Assembly (NCBI RefSeq): GCF_030150285.1 | Contig: NZ_JASLGE010000076.1 | Span: 23,205 to 87,204 of the forward strand | Reading direction: 5' to 3' | Source of the DNA: Pseudomonas sp. | GTDB lineage: Bacteria; Pseudomonadota; Gammaproteobacteria; Pseudomonadales; Pseudomonadaceae | DNA: 64,000 nt | Part shown: positions 53,279 through 60,877 of the stretch, one piece after another | Layout of the letters: every line of letters starts with the position of its first letter | Numbering within the stretch: the stretch's first letter is position 1 | Notes under the pieces: model-generated | Seen by the model: only the letters and a program-made list of their open reading frames with translations | What the model was told of the DNA's origin: nothing | The model's database searches: none | Program-made: the position numbers and the translations under genes

Positions 53279-53318
53279 GTAGGAGCGGCCGGTCGACGCT
53301 CGGTTGCTCGCGATCTTT
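53279..53318. repeat. REP variant with ccggtcgacgctcgg core
   Basis: Starts gtaggagcggccggtcgacg and runs to tcgcgatctt. Shares this variant core with 33436-33474 and differs from the plain REP type at 8393 and 58482. Confidence 0.7.
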
Positions 53319-53352
53319 TAAGCATCAACCGAGTGCAAGCCCATCGGGCATT

Positions 53353-53387
53353 AAAAAGGCCCCGAGGTGTGAACCTCGGGGCCTTTG
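53353..53387. terminator. Bidirectional terminator between omega-amidase and leuA
   Basis: AAAAAGGCCCCGAGGT and ACCTCGGGGCCTTT flank gtga: a long GC-rich stem with A-run and T-run on either side, between convergent genes. Confidence 0.92.
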
Positions 53388-53404
53388 GTGTTTCGTGTGT
53401 GCGG

Positions 53405-55084
53405 TTATGCTGCTTTAGCCTCAGCCTCGGTCAGCGAGCGGTTCAGCGCGCTGAACAGGGCTTTGAAACTGGCGGTGGTGATGTTTTCATCAATACCCAC
53501 ACCGTGCACCGCACGTTCGCCATTCACGCGCAGTTCGATATAGGCTGCCGCTTTGGCGTTGGTGCCCGCGCCGATGGCGTGTTCGTTGTAGTCCATTATT
53601 TCAGCGTTGACGGGTAAACCTGCCACCAGCGCTTCCAGTGCGCCGTTGCCGGTGCCACTCCAGCGCAGGTTGGTTTCACCGTCGCCTTTGGCTGACACTT
53701 CAACGTCAACTGCGCTGTGACCGTTCTCTTCCTGCAGGCGGTGGCTGACCAAGGCGTAAGGGGTATTGGCTTGCAGGTATTCACTGTGCAGCAAGCTGTG
53801 AATCTGTTTAGCCGTCATTTCGAGGCCCAAACGATCGGTTTCACGCTGAACCACTTGGCTGAATTCGATCTGCATGCGGCGCGGCAGGCTGATGCCGTAC
53901 TCCTGCTCCAGCAGGTAAGCAATCCCGCCTTTACCCGACTGGCTGTTCACCCGGATGACCGCTTCATAGCTACGGCCAATGTCGGCCGGGTCAATTGGTA
54001 AATACGGGACTTCCCACAGTGCGTCTGGCTTTTGCTGGGCGAAGCCTTTACGGATGGCGTCCTGGTGCGAGCCGGAGAACGCCGTGTGCACCAGGTCGCC
54101 CACATACGGGTGACGCGGGTGAACCGGGATCTGGTTGCACTCTTCGACGACTTTACGCACGCCGTCGATGTCGGAGAAGTCCAGTTGCGGGTCCAGGCCT
54201 TGGGTGTACATGTTCAGGGCCACGGTCACCAAGTCGACGTTGCCGGTGCGTTCGCCGTTACCGAACAGGCAGCCTTCGACGCGATCTGCGCCGGCCATCA
54301 AGCCCAGTTCGGTAGCGGCAACACCCGTGCCACGGTCGTTGTGGGTGTGCAGGCTGATAATCACGCTGTCACGGCGGTTGATGTGGCGACCGAACCATTC
54401 GATCTGGTCGGCATAGATGTTCGGGGTGGCGCACTCAACGGTTGCAGGCAAGTTGAGGATCACTTTGTGCTCTGGTGTCGGGTTCCAGACCTCGATCACG
54501 GCGTCACACACTTCCTTGGCGAACTCCAGTTCAGTGGCGCTGAACGTCTCTGGGGAGTACTCGAAGGTCCACTGGGTGTCTGGCTGTTGAGCGGCGTATT
54601 TGACGAACAGCTTGGCCGCGCTGACGGCGATTTCCTTGATGCCGTCCTTGTCTTGGTTGAACACGATGCGGCGGAACGACGGTGAGGTCGCATTGTACAA
54701 ATGCACGATGGCCTTTTTCGCGCCGCGCAACGATTCGAAAGTGCGCGCGATCAAATCTTCGCGGCCTTGGGTGAGCACCTGAATGGTGGTGTCATCCGGG
54801 ATGTGGCCGTCTTCGATCAAGGTACGCACGAAGTCGAAGTCAGTTTGCGACGCTGCCGGAAACGAGGCTTCGATCTCTTTAACGCCCACACTCACCAACG
54901 TCTTCCAGAAACGCAGCTTCTTCACCGCATCCATCGGCTCGATCAGCGACTGGTTGCCGTCGCGCAGGTCGGAGCTGCACCAGATCGGCGCGGCCGTGAT
55001 GGTTTTCGATGGCCAGGTCCGGTCAGGCAAATCAATGACAGGAAATGGGCGGTACTTGGAAGACGGGTTCTTGAGCATGCTCAT
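53405..55084 (-). CDS. leuA: 2-isopropylmalate synthase
   Basis: First committed enzyme of leucine synthesis, 559 residues: the longer form with catalytic TIM barrel (APIWCSSDLRDGNQSL, HTHNDRGTGVAA) and a C-terminal LeuA allosteric domain that binds leucine. ATG at 55084 has AAGGA 9 nt upstream. A leucine-containing leader peptide and base-paired segments lie in the 365 bp upstream, suggesting translational or transcriptional attenuation on top of feedback inhibition. Confidence 0.97.
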   Translation of the reverse strand: MSMLKNPSSKYRPFPVIDLPDRTWPSKTITAAPIWCSSDLRDGNQSLIEPMDAVKKLRFWKTLVSVGVKEIEASFPAASQTDFDFVRTLIEDGHIPDDTTIQVLTQGREDLIARTFESLRGAKKAIVHLYNATSPSFRRIVFNQDKDGIKEIAVSAAKLFVKYAAQQPDTQWTFEYSPETFSATELEFAKEVCDAVIEVWNPTPEHKVILNLPATVECATPNIYADQIEWFGRHINRRDSVIISLHTHNDRGTGVAATELGLMAGADRVEGCLFGNGERTGNVDLVTVALNMYTQGLDPQLDFSDIDGVRKVVEECNQIPVHPRHPYVGDLVHTAFSGSHQDAIRKGFAQQKPDALWEVPYLPIDPADIGRSYEAVIRVNSQSGKGGIAYLLEQEYGISLPRRMQIEFSQVVQRETDRLGLEMTAKQIHSLLHSEYLQANTPYALVSHRLQEENGHSAVDVEVSAKGDGETNLRWSGTGNGALEALVAGLPVNAEIMDYNEHAIGAGTNAKAAAYIELRVNGERAVHGVGIDENITTASFKALFSALNRSLTEAEAKAA

Positions 55085-55104
55085 CGGGAGAATCCTTGTT
55101 GTAG

Positions 55105-55183
55105 GGCCGAGAAAAGGCGGCCTGCCAGAAAGCGTTTATAAGGGATAAAGCCGGGGACGAGACAGATCGATTCAGCCTGGCAG
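55105..55183 (-). promoter_or_regulatory. Base-paired elements between leader and leuA
   Basis: On the minus strand CTGCCAG at the end of the leader frame (55177-55183) complements CTGGCAG (55122-55128), and GGCCG/CGGCC (55118-55122 with 55105-55109) forms a small stem 20 nt before the leuA start. No U-run follows, so control of ribosome access is more likely than termination. Confidence 0.35.
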
Positions 55184-55249
55184 TCGTGCGCTGACAAGGC
55201 ACAGGCTCAGATGCTGGCGACGCTGGATGAGGGTGTGAGAGGTTTTCAT
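55172..55249 (-). CDS. Candidate leuA leader peptide (25 residues)
   Basis: Short frame MKTSHTLIQRRQ...ARLPG ending 87 nt before leuA. Five of 25 codons are Leu (CTC, CTG, CTG, CTT, CTG), plus one Ile and one Val. AGGG lies about 10 nt upstream of the ATG. The basic Arg-Arg centre followed by LSLCLVS recalls the short leader peptides reported before leuA in actinobacteria. Expression is not shown. Confidence 0.45.
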   Translation of the reverse strand: MKTSHTLIQRRQHLSLCLVSARLPG

Positions 55250-55371
55250 AAGCCCAACCCTAACTGTCGGGGTGAAATATGGCAAGCAGTCAGAAATAAT
55301 TGATAGAAGTTCTGTTATCTGCGCGTGGAGCGAGATTTTATAGCTGATAAGTTGCAGATGGCTCGCTTTTT

Positions 55372-55420
55372 TTGCGCAGCCTTCTCGTCCTGCGCAATTG
55401 CGGTGATGGGGTCTCACCGC
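55372..55420. other. Tandem stem-loops upstream of the leuA leader
   Basis: TTGCGCAG (55372-55379) pairs with CTGCGCAA (55390-55397), and GCGGTGA (55400-55406) with TCACCGC (55414-55420). The T-run lies at 55367-55373, which on the minus strand is an A-run after the stem, so a terminator for the M23 gene is not clear. Confidence 0.4.
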
Positions 55421-55449
55421 AGCTAAGTCGAATCGCTAGCCCGTGTGTC

Positions 55450-56274
55450 TCAGGGTTGAAATGCCCCGATAAAAATGGCCGGGTCCACTCGCGCATCATT
55501 AAGGCTGATGTTCCAGTGCATGTGCGGACCTGTAGCGCGCCCGGTCGAGCCCACCTTGCCCACCACATCGCCGCGCGCCAGTTGCTGGCCGACGTTGGCA
55601 TCGATCTTGGACAGGTGGCAGAACATGCTGATGAAGCCTTGACCATGGTCGACAAACACAGTGTTGCCATTGAAAAAGTAGTTACCGACCAGAATCACTT
55701 TACCGGCCGCGGGCGTTTTGATTGGCGTGCCCGCCGGCACTGCAAAGTCCAGCCCGGCATGCGGGTTACGCTCCTCACCGTTAAAGAAGCGACGTACGCC
55801 AAACTTGCTCGATAGCGGCCCGTTAACGGGTTTGTCCAGCAACAGGTTGCTCGGCGTAGTCGGGCTGAACGTGCGGTAGGCCTTGAGTTGTACGGCCAGC
55901 TCGTTGTCGATGCGCTTGATATCGTCCGGGTTCGGATTGACCTGGCGCTGGTTTTTCAATGTGATGCGTTGCTCGGGGTATTTTTTGTGACCGACCGCGA
56001 AATTGAGGGTGCGCCCGCCGCTGCTGATGTTTTGAGTGCCAGGCTTGACGGTCAGGGGAATGCCGACAATCGCGCGCCAGGTGTCCTGCTCCTTGATCAC
56101 CAGAACCGGTTTGCCTTGATAGGTGGCTTTGGGGGCTTGCGCGCCAGTGCCCAGCTCAATCACGGCTACGCCGCCCGGCACGGGTTTATTCAGCAAACGG
56201 GTGATGTAGCTGTCAGCAGCATGGGCATTGACGCTCAGGCACAGCACTAGCAGGGCAGAGAAAAAACGCAGCAT
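55450..56274 (-). CDS. Secreted M23-family metallopeptidase
   Basis: Zinc peptidase of the LytM type, 274 residues, likely cutting or regulating cutting of peptidoglycan in the periplasm. Signal peptide at 1-19 (ending AHA). Active-site residues are in NPHAGLDFAVPAG (H-x3-D), the later FCHLSKI, and the GPHMHWNI (HxH) motif, so it should be catalytic. The N-terminal region (about 20-130) resembles the strands found in Pseudomonas M23 proteins. It starts 3 bp after the xseA stop. Confidence 0.92.
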   Translation of the reverse strand: MLRFFSALLVLCLSVNAHAADSYITRLLNKPVPGGVAVIELGTGAQAPKATYQGKPVLVIKEQDTWRAIVGIPLTVKPGTQNISSGGRTLNFAVGHKKYPEQRITLKNQRQVNPNPDDIKRIDNELAVQLKAYRTFSPTTPSNLLLDKPVNGPLSSKFGVRRFFNGEERNPHAGLDFAVPAGTPIKTPAAGKVILVGNYFFNGNTVFVDHGQGFISMFCHLSKIDANVGQQLARGDVVGKVGSTGRATGPHMHWNISLNDARVDPAIFIGAFQP

Positions 56275-56277
56275 CGA

Positions 56278-57657
56278 TCAGTCCAGTAATGAGAGGGTGG
56301 CAGGCGTGAGGTGATTATCTTCAACGCGCACGTACAGTTCGCCTTCGCCCAGGCGGGCCTTCAAGCGTTGGCCGTTTTGCGTTTGCCCGGCGCTGCGGAT
56401 GGCGTTGCCGCGCTCATCGAGCAAAATACTGTAGCCCCGGCCCAGCGTGGCCAAAGGGCTGACCACATGCAGCGTTTGCACCTGGCTTTGCAAGAGCAGG
56501 CGGCGCGCTTTGAGCCCATCGCGCATGGCACGAGGCAGGCGCTCGGCCAAGCTGTCCAGACGCTGGCGCAACAACGCCAATTGACGGCCAGGATGCTGGG
56601 CCGCCAGCCGCGTTTCGAGGCGAATCAAACGCTCGCGACGGGTATTGAGGCTGCGTTCAAAGGCCCGGCGCATGCGCATGTCCAGGTCGTCCAGGCGCTG
56701 GGCTTGCTGGCGCAGGCGTTCACCGGGGTGGCGCAAGCGGCGGGATAGACCCTCAAGGCGCAAGCGATCACGCATCAGGCGATCGCGGATACGCATCACC
56801 AAACGACGGTGCAGGCTCTCAATACGGTGTTGCAGGTCGCTGGAATCAGGGGCCAGCAATTCGGCGGCGGCTGAAGGCGTGGGGGCCCGTACGTCGGCGA
56901 CAAAGTCACTGATGGACACATCGGTTTCATGCCCGACGGCACTCACGATAGGCGTAACGCAAGCGTCAATGGCGCGGGCCACGGCCTCTTCGTTAAAACA
57001 CCACAAGTCTTCCAGCGAGCCACCGCCCCGGGCCAGGATCAGCGCATCGAACCCGCCGCCATCGGCCAGCTTCAAGGCTCGCACAATCTGCGCTGTGGCT
57101 TCGCGGCCCTGCACGGCGGTGGGGATTAATGTCAGTTCAACCTGCGGTGCGCGGCGTTTAAAAACGCTGATGATGTCGCGGATCACGGCCCCGGTGGGCG
57201 AACTGATAATACCGATACGTTGCGGGTGGGCGGGGAGGGCGGCCTTGCGCTCGGTGCTGAACAGCCCTTCAGCCGAAAGCTTCTCTTTCAACGCGTCAAA
57301 GGCCAGCCGCAAAGCGCCATCGCCGGCGGGTTCGACTGTGTCGAGGATCAGCTGGTAATCGCCCCGACCCTCAAATAGCGACACCTTGCCGCGCACTTTC
57401 ACCGCCAGGCCATCTTTCAAGGCCTGGCGCACCCGTGCCGCATTGTTGCGAAACAACGCGCAACGCACCTGCGCACCGCTGTCCTTGAGGGTGAAATACA
57501 CATGACCAGACGCCGGGCGGGCGAGGTTGGAGATTTCGCCTTCGACCCAGATATTGCTGAACACGTCTTCGAGCAGCACCCGTGCGCGGCCGTTGAGTTG
57601 GCTGACGGTCAGGACTTCTCGGTCGAGGTTGAGTCGTGCGAAGGGATCTTTAATCAT
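56278..57657 (-). CDS. xseA: Exodeoxyribonuclease VII large subunit
   Basis: Single-strand exonuclease large subunit of 459 residues. N-terminal OB fold (VSQLNGRARVLLEDVFSNIWVEGEISN), catalytic domain with GIISSPTGAVIRDI and ILARGGGSLEDLW, and a long coiled-coil C-terminal segment rich in Arg/Leu. The small subunit xseB is elsewhere. Operon with the M23 gene by spacing. Confidence 0.97.
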   Translation of the reverse strand: MIKDPFARLNLDREVLTVSQLNGRARVLLEDVFSNIWVEGEISNLARPASGHVYFTLKDSGAQVRCALFRNNAARVRQALKDGLAVKVRGKVSLFEGRGDYQLILDTVEPAGDGALRLAFDALKEKLSAEGLFSTERKAALPAHPQRIGIISSPTGAVIRDIISVFKRRAPQVELTLIPTAVQGREATAQIVRALKLADGGGFDALILARGGGSLEDLWCFNEEAVARAIDACVTPIVSAVGHETDVSISDFVADVRAPTPSAAAELLAPDSSDLQHRIESLHRRLVMRIRDRLMRDRLRLEGLSRRLRHPGERLRQQAQRLDDLDMRMRRAFERSLNTRRERLIRLETRLAAQHPGRQLALLRQRLDSLAERLPRAMRDGLKARRLLLQSQVQTLHVVSPLATLGRGYSILLDERGNAIRSAGQTQNGQRLKARLGEGELYVRVEDNHLTPATLSLLD

Positions 57658-57735
57658 GGGGCCATCATAAGGGTGGATTGTGATGACTGCACCTGTCTGG
57701 TTACAGTCGCGCCACTTAAAAAAGGAAGCAAGCAG

Positions 57736-58485
57736 ATGGACCTGTCTTTTACTGGCGCTGAATGGGTGTTGCTTGAGTTGGCCATCGCCCTGGCCTACAT
57801 CGTGTTTGGTGTTGCGGGGTTTGGCACGGCCCTCGTGGCCGGGCCCTTGCTGATTCTGTGCCTGCCGCTGTCAAAAATCATCCCGCTGCTGGTCCTGCTG
57901 GATTTCATCGCAGCGTTTGGTAACTGGTTGCCGGCCCGGCGTGATGTTGCGCGCCCGGAATTGCTGCGATTGCTGCCGTGCATGGCCGTCGGCTGCGTGG
58001 TGGGGGTGGTGTTTTTGCTGAGCCTCAAGTCCGACCTGTTGCTGCTGTTAATGGGGGTTTTTATCACCGCCTACGCGCTATACAGCCTGGCCGTGAAGCT
58101 CCGGCCGGCGCACGTTTCAGCCGCATGGGCCGTGCCGACGGGCGTGGTGGGGGGGTTATTTGGTGCATTGTTTGGCAGCGGCGGCTTTCTGTATGCGATC
58201 TACCTCAATGCGCGCTTGCCTAAGGAGGCCGCGCGGGCCACGCAAAGCGCGTTGATCAGTTGCAGTACGGTGGTGCGCTTGAGCCTGTTTGTGATCGCCG
58301 GTGTGTACGCGGATGGCGAGTTGCTCTGGCTGGCCGCCTTTCTCTTGCCAGCCATGGCGCTGGGGCTGTGGATAGGGCGTAAACTGGCGATCAAATTGTC
58401 ACGCGACGCCTTTGTCCGGCTGGTGACCTGGCTGGTGCTGGCAAGTGGTGTTGTGCTGATTGCGCGCTACGTGACCACTTCGTAG
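57736..58485 (+). CDS. TauE/SafE-family membrane permease
   Basis: Inner-membrane protein of 249 residues with about eight helices in two repeats. Family motifs: FGVAGFGTALVAGPLLILCLP and GVVGGLFGALFGSGGFLYAIYL. The group moves sulfite, sulfonates or other organic anions. ATG at 57736 follows AAGGAAG. The TAG stop lies inside a REP element. Substrate unknown. Confidence 0.93.
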   Translation: MDLSFTGAEWVLLELAIALAYIVFGVAGFGTALVAGPLLILCLPLSKIIPLLVLLDFIAAFGNWLPARRDVARPELLRLLPCMAVGCVVGVVFLLSLKSDLLLLLMGVFITAYALYSLAVKLRPAHVSAAWAVPTGVVGGLFGALFGSGGFLYAIYLNARLPKEAARATQSALISCSTVVRLSLFVIAGVYADGELLWLAAFLLPAMALGLWIGRKLAIKLSRDAFVRLVTWLVLASGVVLIARYVTTS

Positions 58486-58540
58486 GAGCGAGCTTGCTCG
58501 CGATCTTTTGATCTTTTTAAAGCACAAGCTCGCGCCTACA
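58482..58540. repeat. Inverted REP pair overlapping the TauE stop codon
   Basis: gtaggagcgagcttgctcgc plus gatc at 58482-58505 and the inverted acaagctcgcgcctaca at 58524-58540. The stop codon at 58483-58485 is the tag of gtagg. Confidence 0.8.
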
Positions 58541-58575
58541 GGGGTGTTTTCTTTTTATTTATATGTGCCGTACTC

Positions 58576-59124
58576 ATGAATTCGCAAAGCATCATCGTCC
58601 CTAAAATTTCCACCTTGCCGGTCCACGAACCCCGTGCCCGCGCCATCGTACGTTGGCTGGTGCGCAAAAACATTATTGAAGAAACGCTGACCACCTGTGG
58701 CCGCACCGGCAACGGCATGGCGTACGCCATCGCGCCGGGCGCTGCCAGTGTTGTGCTGCACCCCGAGGCGTTGCCTTTTGGTGAGCCGGTCAATGGCCTG
58801 GAGATCATCACCAAGCGCTGTATTTACACGCCGGCCAAGGGCTTTCTGGAGGAAGCGGGCTGCGCCGAATGCCGCCAGGAAGTCGGTGAGGCGCTGTTTG
58901 AGAGCCTCGAAGACTGGATGCCGGCGCGCACCGATAACTTCATTTGCCCGCTGTGTGGCCATGAAGACGACATCAACGGTTTCCTGTTTTTGCAGCCGTG
59001 CGGGTTTTCCAATTTGGGGTTTATTTTCAACAACTGGGCGCAGGCGGGATTCAAACAAAGCTTCCTCGACGAGTTTGCCGATTGGCTGGACCAGCCGGTG
59101 GCGTGGGTCACGGTCGAACTGTAA
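58576..59124 (+). CDS. Conserved-looking cytosolic protein with cysteine pairs
   Basis: 182-residue protein of unknown function. Cysteine pairs CAEC (near 96-99) and CPLC (near 116-119) could form a zinc ribbon or rubredoxin-like knuckle. C-terminal segment PCGFSNLGFIFNNWAQAGFKQSFLDEFADWL is aromatic and acidic. No signal peptide or helix. Pseudomonas relatives are sometimes labelled sugar ABC transporter ATPase, but no Walker motif is present, so I reject that name. Confidence 0.8.
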   Translation: MNSQSIIVPKISTLPVHEPRARAIVRWLVRKNIIEETLTTCGRTGNGMAYAIAPGAASVVLHPEALPFGEPVNGLEIITKRCIYTPAKGFLEEAGCAECRQEVGEALFESLEDWMPARTDNFICPLCGHEDDINGFLFLQPCGFSNLGFIFNNWAQAGFKQSFLDEFADWLDQPVAWVTVEL

Positions 59125-59218
59125 GGTGCAGATTCCGTCGCCGCGGCGGCGGTTCAATTTCTGCCTTCAAAGTCAGCTAATCATGGGTCTTTAGCGCAAA
59201 ACTCTCTAAAGGTTTCCG

Positions 59219-59247
59219 TTGAGAGAAGCCGGTGTTTTACGTACAAT
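59219..59247 (+). promoter_or_regulatory. Candidate sigma70 promoter of guaB
   Basis: TTGAGA (59219-59224) and TACAAT (59242-59247) with a 17-bp spacer, 37 bp before the guaB start. The best sigma70-like match in the gap. Confidence 0.75.
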
Positions 59248-59283
59248 GGCGCGCTTCCATTTTCCCGCTCGGGAGCCCCAGCG

Positions 59284-60753
59284 ATGCTGCGTATCAGCCA
59301 AGAAGCACTCACCTTCGATGACATCCTTCTCGTCCCCGGTTATTCCGAGGTTCTTCCGAACGAAGTCAGCCTAAAGACTCGTTTGACCCGTGGCATTGAA
59401 CTGAATATTCCGCTGGTTTCCGCCGCGATGGACACCGTGACTGAAGCGCGTCTGGCCATTGCCATGGCTCAGGAAGGCGGTATCGGTATCATCCACAAGA
59501 ACATGACCATCGAGCAGCAAGCTCACGAAGTGCGCAAGGTCAAGCGTTTCGAGGCCGGTGTGGTTAAAGAACCCATCACCATCGAAGCCGACGCCACCGT
59601 GCGTGAACTGCTTGAGTTGACCCGCCAGCACAACATTTCCGGCGTTCCGGTCCTGCAAAACGGCGACCTGGTCGGCATTGTGACGTCCCGTGACGTACGC
59701 TTTGAAAACCGCCTCGAAGCCTCCGTTCGTGACGTGATGACGCCTAAAGAGCGCCTGGTCACGGTCAAGGAAGGCGCTAACAAGAACGAAGCGCGTGAGT
59801 TGTTGCACAAACACCGCATCGAGCGCGTCTTGATCGTCGACGACAAATTCGCCCTTAAAGGCATGATGACCGTTAACGACATCGAAAAAGCCAAGGCTTA
59901 CCCGCTGGCCAGCAAGGACGACCAGGGTCGTCTGCGTGTAGGCGCGGCGGTCGGTACCGGCAAGGACACCGAAGACCGTGTTTCCGCACTGGTAGCTGCT
60001 GGCGTTGACGTAGTGGTGGTTGACACGGCTCACGGTCACTCCAAAGGCGTGATCGACCGCGTGCGTTGGGTCAAGCAGAACTTCCCTGACGTTCAGGTGA
60101 TTGGCGGCAACATCGCCACCGGCGCTGCCGCTCTGGCCTTGGCTGAGGCGGGCGCTGATGCCGTTAAAGTCGGTATCGGCCCAGGCTCGATCTGCACCAC
60201 CCGTATCGTGGCCGGTGTGGGTGTTCCGCAAATCAGCGCGATTGCCAATGTTGCCGCTGCCCTTGAAGGCACCGGCGTTCCGTTGATCGCTGACGGTGGC
60301 ATCCGTTTCTCGGGTGACTTGTCCAAAGCCATCGTTGCCGGTGCATCCTGCGTGATGATGGGGTCGATGTTCGCCGGTACTGAAGAGGCACCGGGTGAAA
60401 TCGAACTGTATCAGGGCCGTTCGTACAAGGCTTACCGCGGCATGGGTTCGCTGGGTGCGATGTCGCAATCCCAGGGTTCTTCCGACCGTTACTTCCAGGA
60501 CTCGTCGGCAGGTGCCGAGAAGTTGGTTCCGGAAGGCATCGAAGGCCGCGTGGCCTACAAAGGTTCCCTGACTGCGATCGTGCACCAACTGATGGGCGGT
60601 CTGCGTTCCTCGATGGGTTACACCGGCTGCGCCGATATCGAGCAAATGCGTACCAAGCCCGAGTTTGTCCGCATCACGGGTGCCGGCATGGCTGAATCCC
60701 ACGTCCACGACGTGCAGATCACCAAAGAAGCCCCTAACTATCGTGTAGGCTGA
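59284..60753 (+). CDS. guaB: Inosine-5'-monophosphate dehydrogenase
   Basis: Converts IMP to XMP in guanine-nucleotide synthesis; 489 residues. Two CBS domains (about 93-205) are inserted in the TIM barrel; catalytic Cys304 is in GPGSICTT and the flap residues are present near GSSDRYFQ. ATG at 59284 with GGAG 10-13 nt upstream. The next gene is guaA. Confidence 0.98.
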   Translation: MLRISQEALTFDDILLVPGYSEVLPNEVSLKTRLTRGIELNIPLVSAAMDTVTEARLAIAMAQEGGIGIIHKNMTIEQQAHEVRKVKRFEAGVVKEPITIEADATVRELLELTRQHNISGVPVLQNGDLVGIVTSRDVRFENRLEASVRDVMTPKERLVTVKEGANKNEARELLHKHRIERVLIVDDKFALKGMMTVNDIEKAKAYPLASKDDQGRLRVGAAVGTGKDTEDRVSALVAAGVDVVVVDTAHGHSKGVIDRVRWVKQNFPDVQVIGGNIATGAAALALAEAGADAVKVGIGPGSICTTRIVAGVGVPQISAIANVAAALEGTGVPLIADGGIRFSGDLSKAIVAGASCVMMGSMFAGTEEAPGEIELYQGRSYKAYRGMGSLGAMSQSQGSSDRYFQDSSAGAEKLVPEGIEGRVAYKGSLTAIVHQLMGGLRSSMGYTGCADIEQMRTKPEFVRITGAGMAESHVHDVQITKEAPNYRVG

Positions 60754-60777
60754 CCCGCTAGCTAGAAGCCACAAGTT

Positions 60778-60856
60778 ATAAGCTGCAAGCGGCGCTGTGT
60801 AACCACAGTGACCGCGCAGCTCCGATTACTTGCAGCTTGCAGCTCAAAGCTTGCAA
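60778..60856. repeat. AGCTGCAAGC inverted-repeat cluster between guaB and guaA
   Basis: ataagctgcaagc at 60778-60790 pairs with gcttgcagc at 60835-60843; acttgcagcttgcagct spans 60828-60844. Same family as 51261-51327. It fills most of the guaB-guaA gap. Confidence 0.7.
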
Positions 60857-60877
60857 CTGCTTTTCAGAGTTTCTCCT

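Noticed and set aside
57502..57735. Upstream extension of the TauE/SafE permease into xseA
   Set aside because: The added residues are antisense to the start of xseA, and the ATG at 57736 has a good ribosome site and begins right at the first helix.
59371..60774. 467-codon open frame antisense to guaB
   Set aside because: Fully covered by guaB on the other strand; no recognisable protein features and no ribosome site.
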